Part shown: piece after piece, positions 31,001 to 43,000 of the stretch
Layout of the letters: each line of letters starts with the position of its first letter
Position numbering within the stretch: position 1 is the first letter of the stretch
NCBI RefSeq assembly: GCF_018143015.1
Contig: NC_054743.1
Coordinates: 39,140,922 to 39,204,921 of the forward strand
Reading direction: 5' to 3'
From: Lytechinus variegatus
Taxonomy: Eukaryota > Echinodermata > Echinoidea > Temnopleuroida > Toxopneustidae
Length of the DNA stretch: 64,000 bases
Notes under the pieces: generated by a model
Told to the model about the DNA's origin: nothing
The model's database searches: none
The model's input: only the letters and a program-made list of their open reading frames with translations
Position numbers and translations under genes: made by a program

Positions 31001-34000
31001 GCTTAATTGCCAAGTAAATGGCCAGCAACTCTCGCCCAAAGGCGCTATACCTTGTTTCAGCAGGTAGCAATTTCCGCGAGAAGAATGCAATTGGCTCGTA
31101 TGCATTGTCGTGAAGTTGCTGAATAACTCCACCAATAGCACGGTCTGATGCGTCGACCATCAAGTTCAGAGGATAATCTGAATTTGGATAGGCCAATAAC
31201 GTACTCTGCGCTAGTTTCTCTTTGACTTCAACGAAAGCAGCCGTACACGCAGGCGACCAATCTAGCGGTTTCTTAGATCGCTTCTTACGATTGCGCAGGA
31301 GGTCTGTGAGAGGCATGAGGATATGCGCGCAGTTAGGTATAAATCTACGGTAAAAGTTCACTAACCCGAGAAATCCTCGCAACTGCTTCAGTGTTGAGGG
31401 AACACTGCAGTTCCGAATCGCATCCACTTTGTCCGGGAGTGGACTGACTCCATCGCAGTTGATACGGTGACCTAGAAATTCTAGCTCCGATCGGCCAAAA
31501 ACGCACTTGTTTGGGTTGACGACAACACCAAACTCCCTAAGTCTTTCAAAGAGCAGACGTAGGTGGCGTTCATGCTCTTCCTCGCTATCGCTAGCTACGA
31601 GTAAGTCATCTATATAAGCATATACGAACGGTAGTCCACGAATGACCTGATCTATGAACCTCTGAAAAGATTGCGCAGCATTACGCAAACCGAACGGCAT
31701 TCGTTCGAATTCATAAAGGCCAAAAGGTGTACATATAGCCGTCTTGCAAATATCGCCTGGCGCGACGGGTATCTGGTGATACGCACGAATTAAATCTATC
31801 TTGGAAAATATGCGCTTTCCATTCAAGTTCGCGGTGAAGTCCTGAATATGGGGCACAGGGTAGCGGTCGGGTACGGTAGCCTTGTTAAGTGCCCTGTAAT
31901 CACCGCAAGGTCTCCAATCACCGGCAGTCTTTTTCGGCACCATATGCAACGGTGATGCCCATTGGCTACTAGACGGCCTAATTATGCCTAAATCAAGCAT
32001 ATGCTGGAATTCATTACGAGCTATGTCTAACTTGTCTCCGGTAAGTCTACGCGGCCTAGCCGTAACGGGTTGTCCTCGCGTTTCAATGTGGTGTACCACA
32101 TTGTGCTTAACGTCCTGTGAACGGTTCGCAGGACGATACGGGTATCGTGATATCAGCGTATTCATCACGCAACATCTTCGTGTACGCATCAATAGCTTCA
32201 GGCGTGTCAAATACGGGGCTAAGTGACACGGTTTCCGTATGTCTACCTGACACTTGCATGTTCGTTAGGGGATCAATAAGCCTCGGCTTTGCCATATCAA
32301 CGAGAAATTGAAAATGGCGCAGAAAGTCCGCACCTAAAATAGGCATGGTTACGTCAGCTATGATAAATATCCAACGGCAGCTGCGACGTAGGCCTAAATC
32401 TAGCGTTAGCGACTGTTGTCCGTAAGTTGTGATGCGCGAGCCATTAGCTGCGCGTAGTTTCAAGGTAGAAGGTTTAACCCTCTGTTGCTTTGTCGGGAGG
32501 ATTACCGACACTGCCGCGCCTGTGTCAACCAGAAATTTCTTTCGCGAATTGATATCATTAATGTAAAATAGGCGACTATCCGGTTGACCAGTGGGGTTTG
32601 TCGCCCCAACCCTCTGGTCTATGCGTTTCCCTGACTATTCCAATTGCAAGGTGCCTTGCAGCGATGCGCGTTCTCAGCATATTGAGAATGATACCAACAA
32701 TATCCTCTATCTTCGGGCGATTCACTGACGGGCGTAGAATCACGTTTGTCACGCGTCTTGCTTTTACTGCGATTTCGACTACGACTACGGTCATGTTTCA
32801 ATTGCCCTACGGTTGTGGCTAACTCACGAACGAGCTTTGTCAAATCCGCAATTTGCCTTACAAGGTTTGAATTCGCACCCTGTGTATCTCCGGATTGGGC
32901 TGGCTTAACCGTGATAGCGTGTGACCCTGCATCAGTAACCGGCGCCACGGTGTTCACGACAGGCACGTGCGCTTCGAGAATTCGGTCTGCCAATGCGGCC
33001 AGATCCGATATGGCTAGCGACTCACTCGTGGAGGCTAAGATCAGTCTAACATTATGCGGCAAGCGTTGTAAGAATAACTGCCTAAGTATACCGCTTTCTA
33101 ATTTTTGATCTCCGACTAGTTGTTCCATGCGCCGCAATAATTGCGAAGGTTTTCGGTCTCCGAGTTCTTCTTCTGTGAGTAACATTTGTACTCTTCTCTG
33201 TTCCGATTCCGTCGTTCGCGCTATGATCTTTTTCTTTAGCGTCGTGTATGGCTCACTAACAGGGGGGTTTATCAGGACGTCGCGAATGTCCTGTGCTACC
33301 TCGGGTGGTAGTGTCGCGATCACGTAAGAGTATTTTGTACTCTCAACTACGATATTGCGCGTGGTAAATTGGGCTTCCGCTTGCGCGAACCATACCTCTG
33401 GATCGTTTCGCCAGAATGGCGGCAGCTTTAAGGCAACTGCTCCAAGTATGCTCTCAGAGTCAGCAGTAGATTTCGCTGCGGCATCTTCTTGTGACATTGT
33501 GAAAGAGCGCGAGCGTACAACCACTGCACTTACCCTATTCCTATGTTATTAAGAATATGACAGTCTTATTTTAATTCCTTCAATGCTAATGTGCGTTATC
33601 TATCCTGAAAGATCACGTCTTTAAATATACTATGTATATTATATAAAATCTGTTTCGCCGCTATAAGGGTTAAGGGTTACTATTTTGTAGCTCCCTTTCA
33701 GATCACGTCGGGATCACCATTTTGTTGGGACGGATCTGAGTATTTTGGAGGATTTGGTGGAGAAAATGTTATGTTTCTTTTCTAAAAAGCAAAGACAAAT
33801 CAAACACACCAATCAATCAGACTAGGAAAAAAAAGGGAAAAAACTAAACAAGCAACAACAAGCACGGCGACTCAAACATCCCAACTTTTTAGCTATACGT
33901 GATCATTCAAGAAAAATAAGCACTTGACAAAATAATTACGGTTCCATGACTTCAATTTATAATTAAAATGATTCCAATGCTTTCTATGACAATTTTACAG

Positions 34001-37000
34001 AGTGTTTACAACTCAAAGAAATGCCTGTATGGTTTATCCAATAAACTGAAGACAGTACAAGTTATGTCGAATATTCAAAGAAATGTATAGGATCTCTATC
34101 AGTTTAAAACAGAGTAATTGATAAGTGACAAAATAGGATATAAACTCCAAACTAGGCCAAAGCGTTGAGAAGTTAACTTGTCTACAAAAGTTGGTGTCTA
34201 CTTGGCGAATTGAGTTGTGCGACCTGAACTTGGAATGATGAAATACGTAGCTATAGGCCTGCCATGTACATCGGAGAGTGGAAACGAGATGAATCGTCGA
34301 TATCAGGACAAAACTCGTCAATGGTGAGGGTCTCAGTGGAACCTGACAATTATCAAAATAAAACAAACGGTGTCCTAATACACTTCGTCGTCGAATAGAG
34401 ATAAACGACCTCAAAACGTGTAACAAGATATAATTTAACATCTCATAATAATGACAATGAGAATTGTCTATTTAGCAATAATTCTAAGAAAAGTACAAGT
34501 ACATCATGTAAAACTAGGCTATATGCCTTTAAGAAATTCGACAAGAATGACTTTCATAATGTCAAGGTCGAATAACAATGCGGCCAGATCCGATATGGCT
34601 AGCGACTCACTCGTGGAGGCTAAGATCAGTCTAACATTATGCGGCAAGCGTTGTAAGAATAACTGCCTAAGTATACCGCTTTCTAATTTTTGATCTCCGA
34701 CTAGTTGTTCCATGCGCCGTAATAATTGCGAAGGTTTTCGGTCTCCGAGTTCTTCTTCTGTGAGTAACATTTGTACTCTTCTCTGTTCCGATTCCGTCGT
34801 TCGCGCTATGATCTTTTTCTTTAGCGTCGTGTATGGCTCACTAACAGGGGGGTTTATCAGGACGTCGCGAATGTCCTGTGCTACCTCGGGTGGTAGTGTC
34901 GCGATCACGTAAGAGTATTTTGTACTCTCAACTACGATATTGCGCGTGGTAAATTGGGCTTCCGCTTGCGCGAACCATACCTCTGGATCGTTTCGCCAGA
35001 ATGGCGGCAGCTTTAAGGCAACTGCTCCAAGTATGCTCTCAGAGTCAGCAGTAGATTTCGCTGCGGCATCTTCTTGTGACATTGTGAAATAGCGCGAGCG
35101 TACAACCACTGCACTTACCCTATTCCTATGTTATTAAGAATATGACAGTCTTATTTTAATTCCTTCAATGCTAATGTGCGTTATCTATCCTGAAAGATCA
35201 CGTCTTTAAATATACTATGTATATTATATAAAATCTGTTTCGCCGCTATAAGGGTTAAGGGTTACTATTTGTAGCTCCCTTTCAGATCACGTCGGGATCA
35301 CCATTTTGTTGGGACGGATCTGAGTATTTTGGAGGATTTGGTGAAAATGTTATGTTTCTTTTCTAAATAGCAAAGACAAATCAAACACACCAATCAATCA
35401 GACTAGGAAAAAAAAAAAAAAAAAAGGGGAAAAACTAAACAAGCAACAACAAGCACGGCGACTCAAACATCCCAACTTTTTAGCTATACGTGATCATTCA
35501 AGAAAAATAAGCACTTGACAAAATAATTACGGTTCCATGACTTCAATTTATAATTAAAATGATTCCAATGCTTTCTATGACAATTTTACAGAGTGTTTAC
35601 AACTCAAAGAAATGCCTGTATGGTTTATCCAATAAACTGAAGACAGTACAAGTTATGTCGAATATTCAAAGAAATGTATAGGATCTCTATCAGTTTAAAA
35701 CAGAGTAATTGATAAGTGACAAAATAGGATATAAACTCCAAACTAGGCCAAAGCGTTGAGAAGTTAACTTGTCTACAAAAGTTGGTGTCTACTTGGCGAA
35801 TTGAGTTGTGCGACCTGAACTTGGAATGATGAAATACGTAGCTATAGGCCTGCCATGTACATCGGAGAGTGGAAACGAGATGAATCGTCGATATCAGGAC
35901 AAAACTCGTCAATGGTGAGGGTCTCAGTGGAACCTGACAATTATCAAAATAAAACAAACGGTGTCCTAATACACTTCGTCGTCGAATAGAGATAAACGAC
36001 CTCAAAACGTGTAACAAGATATAATTTAACATCTCATAATAATGACAATGAGAATTGTCTATTTAGCAATAATTCTAAGAAAAGTACAAGTACATCATGT
36101 AAAACTAGGCTATATGCCTTTAAGAAATTCGACAAGAATGACTTTCATAATGTCAAGGTCGAATAACAATGTTCACTAGTACATTGGAAAACTCTCCATA
36201 ACATCGACAAGTGAGGATCGCTTAAATACTAAGCTGTCTACAATGACATATAAATCAACCTAAATAATTTCAAAGATCTATTTTTTTGCTTATAATATTC
36301 GACATTTCATGTGGATGACACTTCATACAAAACTAGAGTCGTCTATAGACGTACTCAGCATTATTTCTTCAGTACAAATACTTTGTCAAGAAATTAGTTA
36401 TATCAAATCTCTTTTTACTAGAAACGTTATAAATATCAGAGTACATACCCGATTAATATCAGGAAAAAGACGTAGGTAAAATGTCAGCTATAACAGGAGT
36501 CCATTTCTCCTCTACAAAAAGACCAGCCCAGACAGCATCGATGAGGTACGCTGTTGGGAGCTAAGCCGACGATCTCGGGGAGATATTGGTTCAAATCCCC
36601 ATAGAGAAAGATGTAACCAAAATTGAACACTGACGACTCTGCTGAAGTATCAGCAACCGGGCTTTTTTTAAGAGTCCCGTATCGTCAATTAAGAACGCAC
36701 GAAACGCCCTTACAGGGCGAGATCTAATTGGTCATTTTGCGTAACTAAGAAAAACATTATTTACATATTATTACTAAGTTCGTGTCTCCTAGGGTTCAAC
36801 ACGTATTGGGAATGCTTTCTTTTGAAAATTCACCTGCTGTTCGGGAAATACTGTCTTTAAAATTAACAGGTGGATATTTCTTTGCGTCCAACTAAAAAAA
36901 AAGGCTTAATTGCTTTTGATTCTTTTTTTACACAGTATCACATAAACGAGATAAACGTATTTTTTACACAGTATCCCAAGAACGTATTTCAGGCTTCTTT

Positions 37001-40000
37001 GATATCCTAAAATAAATTCAGAAATTGTCACTACACATCCAAGTTTTTGATCATTTTTATCACATCTGATGATTCAAATCTTAGCCTTTCCGTACAAGGT
37101 ATATCAACATCTACTCCAGTCACATAATCTGGAAAGTTTTGTAAGTCTTCAACAGTAAATACATCACAAAAGTATTTAAGGACATCTGCCTTTTCCTTAT
37201 CAGTTTCTACTAGAGATCCATCATCTCTTCTAAGACTTCCTATCTGACTTCTACCTTTGATATTGCTAATTGCGTAATTCCAAAAAGCCTTAGCCTTAGG
37301 ATTAAAGTTGATACTTTCCACTAGGTCATCTTCAAAGTTATGACTGGCTGTTCTTGTTGCCTTTCTTAGCTCATTCTTTGCCTTTTTATATGGATTTAAG
37401 TCTGCTCGTCTTTGTTTCTATAATCACTTTTGGTATAGCGCTTCCAGGTTCGTGCTTTTTTCTTAAAAAGTTTCAGGATTGGTTTAGTAATATAGATGTT
37501 CCATTTTTTGTCTTTACTACATTGTCTCATTGGAACATACTTTTTGACAAGAACTTCCATTTTCTCTTGCAGCAAATTCCATGCTCGATCACAATCAAGT
37601 AATTCAAGTTCATCCTCCCAATTGATTGGTTCAAGAATAAGTTTCATAGATTCATAGTCTCCTTTCTGAAATATCGTAGGAGTTTCTTTTGTTTCCAACA
37701 TTTTCAGGTCATTATCTACATTCAATTGGGCAAATAAGCATACATGATCACTAAGTCCTAATGATGGAAGATACTGCAGAGCAGTAACTATGGTGTCAGT
37801 GTTAGCAAGCATTAAGTCCAAAGTATTGGACTTCTGTCCGCTTCTATGACATGTTGGTTCCAATACATGTTGTATAAGATTAATGATTCTTGAATAGCAG
37901 TTAGGAACATGTTTGAAGGATGAATGGGCGATGCTTTCACTTATGACTTCTCCCAGTCTACTTCGGGATAATTAAAATCTCCAGTGATCAATAAGTACTT
38001 TTCTCCATTCTCACTGGCTGCTTTAATAAGATCATACAGTTTCCTGTTATATTCATTTGAACTTGATGGACTCCTGTAGATACATCCCACTAACAATCTA
38101 TCTTTTCCAGTTAGCTGGATTGAACACCATATGGATTCGGTAAAGTCTACGGAAAAGGAAACTTCATGGGCATTTAGTCTATTACTATTATATACTACCA
38201 CTCCACGAAGACTGGATTCCTGATCAATATTTGTAAATGTCTGAAATCCCTCTAGTCTTAACACTTCCGGGGTGGCTTGAACAAACTTGATTTTTGGTGC
38301 TACTTCACATATCATAACCAAATCTGGCTTTTGCACTCCAATCACAATGAGTAGTAGATTTTCCATTTTGTTTAATAACGAGTCAGAATTTGTGTATAGC
38401 ACTTTCAAATTGTTTCGGCTGAGTTGTATGCCATTATTCACTTGTTCTCCAGTAGAACCCTTGAGTCATACTGTTTTAGGAGCCCCACCAATTGCTCCAA
38501 ATGTGCCATCTATTTCAATATCACTATCACTGACCTCATCGCTAGATGTTGGAAGAGATGAATTACTCACAGTTTCCTTGAGATTTTCATCTTGATGGGC
38601 TGATTTTGCTCTATCGTCTTTTATGAAGTCTTTCTTTCTCCATCGTGATACTATCTTACCATGTCGTATCATCAGGCTATCTTCGCCTTGATCCCTCCTT
38701 GCCCTCAGCTCTTGGCGTAGCTTCCAGCTCTCTTCACGCTGCTGCTTCGTCATGTCAGGAGCGATGTGTTTCTCCATCTTTCATTCTCACGCAACTTCCT
38801 TGATGCTGCTAGAATGTCCCTCTTCATGCTTTCGTTTTCCAAGTGTACAAGCAGAACTCTTGCTTTATCCTTATCTTGCCTTTGGCCTCCAAGGCGAATA
38901 GCCTTATTAATGATGACATCTTCCACTTTGAGGCTATTTGTGACAATGTCTGTAATGAGTTTCTTGTCTTCAGCTACCCTATCTTGGATCTGAACTTGTT
39001 TCTATTCTGGTACATTGTAGAATACAATATTATTTTTCCTTCGCTCTCTGTCAACCAGTTCTTCCATCGTGATCATGCTTACAACACTCTCAATGCCACC
39101 ATATGAGTCAACGTGGTCAATATTTCACTGTTTTTGTCATATCTTGTAGATCTTTTATCAGTTTCTAGTTCTGACCTCTGGAGTATAGTTACTCTTTGCC
39201 TTGCTTGACCTGAACCATCATTGGTTAGCCCTTGCTTGCTTGCTTCTGCATAGGATTTTTTCACCTGTTTAGACCATCATCAACCATTTCTTTCATTGTC
39301 TGTTGAGCATTTTGTAAGATTTTCCCAACAGCTTCATCCAATTCTTTTTCCACATTACTACACAAGATTGTTGTTGTCTTTTTATTTTTCACTTTTAGCT
39401 TTACTGTGTCAATTGCTTCCTTTTCGCAATCAACACAGAACCAGTGTGCTCTATTTGATTCATTTGTGAAGAAATGGTACATATCAAGTGTAATATTATG
39501 GCAGGTCATACATGACCATCTCTCACATGCCTCACATTCAATCATATGTGTAACACCTTCCTCAGGGCAGTACTCACAGTCATATGTATCCTTACTTGTG
39601 CTTGCACCTTCACCTTTCTTTCCTGATGATTTCTTTGTTGTAGGTTTGACTTTATTCAATTTCTCCTGACCTTTCTTGTCTTCTTGAGTATCCTTGTTTG
39701 ATTCTGTAAAGGATACAGAACGCATGGCTTTTGGCTTGGATGTTTTATCAGGTCCTCTTCCTTTGGCCCCTTCGTTTACTTTCCTTGTCCCTGCAGCTGC
39801 TCGCACTTTTCCCTTCTCGCCCTGCTGCCTACATACGCCGGTACGGTCGTTGGGTGCGGGTGGCGAAGCTCTGGCTGTAGGGGAGGAATAAACTTTGTTT
39901 CACAGGACAATGTCAATGAGGAGAAAATTAGAATATATCATATTTCATATAATAAAATACAAAAGTGAGTGAGTGATGTCATCAGTTCCCTCATTTGCGT

Positions 40001-43000
40001 ACCATATTGCTCACCGGTATGTGTATATAAATATGTGAAATTAAGCGAAAATTAAAAATGTCATAACTTTTTTATTTTACATCCGATTTTGATGAAATTT
40101 TCAGTGTTATGCTTCTTGGATTTTCCATGTAGATCATTTTTTATTCAAATCAACATTTTGTTGGGGTGGACTTGTCCTTTAAAGGAGGTGCCGTGGCCGA
40201 GGGGTCTAAGGCCCCTGGCTATGATCTACATGGAAAATCCGACACCTATGCCCTTTTATCCTGCTTTCAAATAAATGGAAATGCTAATAAAAAAATATTC
40301 CTATGTGTGTTATTGATAAAAAAGCTAAAGGTAAAGTTAGTACTGACAAAAAAATGAAAATCATCAATAAATTTGATGTCATTTGGTGTCTTAAAAAGAC
40401 CTTTCAAATAATACCAAAAAGAACTCTAATTCATCAAGGAAAGTTATTCATTTTAAGTCATGGATATATCATATTCATCCAATTTTTTGGAAATAGGACC
40501 ATTTTGAACCCAAGTCTTCAACATTTTGCAGCTTGGATATCACTAAAAGAAAGATGGATATCACTAAGACATAAGGGGTTACTGGGAAATGGACAAAGTG
40601 TTAAAAGAGGCAGGCTTGTGGTCACTAGATGAACTACATGTAGGTCTAGGATAAGGATAAGACCGTGTGGAATAAAGCCAAATGAAGATATTAAGTTGTA
40701 GTCCAAGTCACTGTAGAGTGTAATAACCTGTATTGAATGATTATATTCTACATTCTTTATATTCTTTTTTCCATAGCTGTAAAGCGGTTAATGAAGGAAG
40801 CTCAAGAGCTAAAGGATCCTACGGAACAGTACTTTGCTCAGCCACTAGATGTAAGTGATGCCTGTATGGTAGATTTTTTTGTTGTTGTTTTTTTCAATTT
40901 CATGTGATGGCCATCAAACCTGGGGCACGTGTAACAAAACTTGCTGTAATAACAAATTTGCATTAAGAGTTAAAAGCTACTAAAATCCTTCAATCTGATT
41001 GGCTGATAGTACATTGTGAATTTGTTATTACAAGTCTTTATGAATCAGGGCCCTGTTGTATGAGAAGCTGGGTGGGGGAGGGGGCGCTCACATACATTTT
41101 GTAAACAGAGATTTTTTTTAAGGGAGGTCCCCCTTCGTTTTTAATCCTTCGACCTGGGTCTGACATCATCTCAGAGATGCCAACCAGTACAATTTTATCG
41201 TATTTAGTACGATAAAACAAGTAAAATACGACAGTACGATTTTGGCCATCAAAAATACGATTTCCCGACTTTCTGTCATTGTCCTGTTTTTTTAATCAGC
41301 GTTCTCGCCAGTGTTAGCACCATGCGTGCGGAAATGGAGACCAAGTGGAACCATGCGTAAAATTTCAGCGACATGCGTGGCGACATGCGTGGAAAAATTA
41401 AATGGAAATATTCAGAAAAAATAATACACTCCATGAACTCATCTTAGTGATATCAACTTCATTTATCGGGTTGCGCCGAAGTCCCACCAACTTAAGACCA
41501 CTTACAGGCCTACTACGGCTAGGAAAGTGGCAAGGCGCCCAGCTAGCTCGCGGCTGCTATTGCGGGCATATGACGGCACGGTACGGTCGTTCCGTTGCCT
41601 ATTCCCCCGTCTGCCCCGCACATCACACCGGCTATGCTCTATGACCTACCGGTAGCTGCGCTTACTGAACTTGGAATAAATGCATTGAATGTACATACAA
41701 GGAACATGTACTTGTACTGTGTTTGTCATTTATCCCGCCCTCTATACACACAATGAACGAATAGCAAAGGAGTACTGTGTTTGTCATTTTATCCCGCCCT
41801 CTCTGCACACAATGAACGAATAGCAAAGGAGTTTGAGAACTGTGCGTGACCGCTATGGTGCATGGATGTTAGGCCTGGGACGATTGTCATTTTTACCATT
41901 CAATTATTTCCTGAAAAAATAATCGAATGATTCGATTGTTCGTCGGGAATCAGGTCTTTTAAGTCACAATAGTTGACCTACTTTATGGTGAAATCTCCAT
42001 CAAAGTCACATGTTTAGAATAAATGAAAGTAGGTATTATACATGCATCCCTCCAAGTGCCACACCCCTGCATATGAATGATCAGCCCAGATTGAACAGCC
42101 AGTGTAAAGTCCAAAGATGTAAACAACTCATTCATGAACTATTCTTTGAGACTGACCCCAGGTGGAGCATTTCTTGAACAATTTCATCCCTTGCCCACAC
42201 CATGTCCCCGCCCCCACTTGTGGCACTGTCCACGATTCTACACATGTATTTCAAAAAAATATTTTGAAAAATATTTAATTTGAAATACCTTATAAAATTA
42301 TGATTTTTTATCATTTGAACCTACATGTATAACTGGGTCTATTTTTGAAGACTAGTCGAGAAAGTACCGGTGAAGACGGGCGCATGTTGGAATGTAGTTT
42401 TCATTGTGTGAGGGGGATAGAAAAAAGGTTGCATTATTGTTTTGAAACAAAGGAATTCTCCGGCTCCCACCCTTATCTTTCTCTCTCTCCCTCACACACA
42501 CACAGATGGGGGAGGGGTCAATTTATTTCTGAAGTCATGACCTCTCCTGATAAGGGAACCACTGCCTTCTTCTTTGTTTCCCCAAAAGTTTCATTGGCTA
42601 TCCGAAGGTCCAATCAGCTCAAGTGAGATTGGTTGTGTGTTTTCTTATTGTTTTGTGCACGCAGACAATGAACTCATTTTGTGTATCGAGGGCAAGGTTG
42701 GGTGGGATTAAAAAAAATTTGGAGCGCTTTCATGTTGGTGTGTAACTGTGAATGTAATACAATCATTGATTATTTTTGAAAAATTCTCTCGGTACCATAA
42801 TTTTTAAACCTGTATGAAGTGCCATCATTGTTTTCTTGTCATTTTGTTATTATTACTTGGGTATTCGAGTTCTCCCAATGTCATAATCGGGATCTGCCGA
42901 ACATTCGATTTGTGTAAATTTTGCTAATCGATTGGTGATTGGCGGCATGCCAATCGAATCATTTGATCAATCGATGTTTACTCCCAGGCCTAACATTTAT

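Larger units (their letters stand above)
27613..37035 (-). mobile_element. CsRn1-clade Ty3/Gypsy LTR retrotransposon with an extra partial unit
   Basis: The outer LTRs lie at 27613-29335 and 35307-37035. A 4-bp CATC target duplication (27609-27612 and 37036-37039) marks a single insertion into the CR1 LINE. Coding order on the minus strand is gag, protease, then reverse transcriptase, RNase H and integrase. The tRNA-Trp-type primer site and a CHCC finger at the gag carboxy end (CWYH, then C and PC) point to the CsRn1 clade, as I remember that clade. An additional partial LTR plus partial gag lies at 33723-35306. By eye the outer LTRs differ at only around ten places in 1.7 kb, so the insertion is young. 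It looks nearly whole, with one or a few breaks besides the rearranged extra unit. Confidence 0.9.
25813..39884 (-). mobile_element. CR1-type LINE, interrupted by an LTR element
   Basis: Read on the minus strand from about 39884. ORF1 (39806-39261, continuing in broken frames toward 38466) has a Lys/Ser-rich head and a PHD-type zinc finger (CEYC, CEAC, CMTCH and FCVDC cysteine/histidine set). ORF2 follows. Its endonuclease part (38441-37396) has [28 protein letters not shown] and LSDHVCLF. The reverse transcriptase runs 37321-37036, is cut by the LTR insertion, and continues from 27612 ([36 protein letters not shown]). The carboxy part decays toward 25900. The 3' end has a (GAT)n tail at about 25827-25841. 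Without the insert it is about 4.65 kb, close to full length. Several frame breaks show that it is no longer active. Confidence 0.85.

Noticed and set aside
41402-41644. 80-residue frame between repeats in UBE2J1 intron 2
   Set aside because: No family resemblance, inside the composite repeat, and no splice sites that would join it to UBE2J1 in phase.
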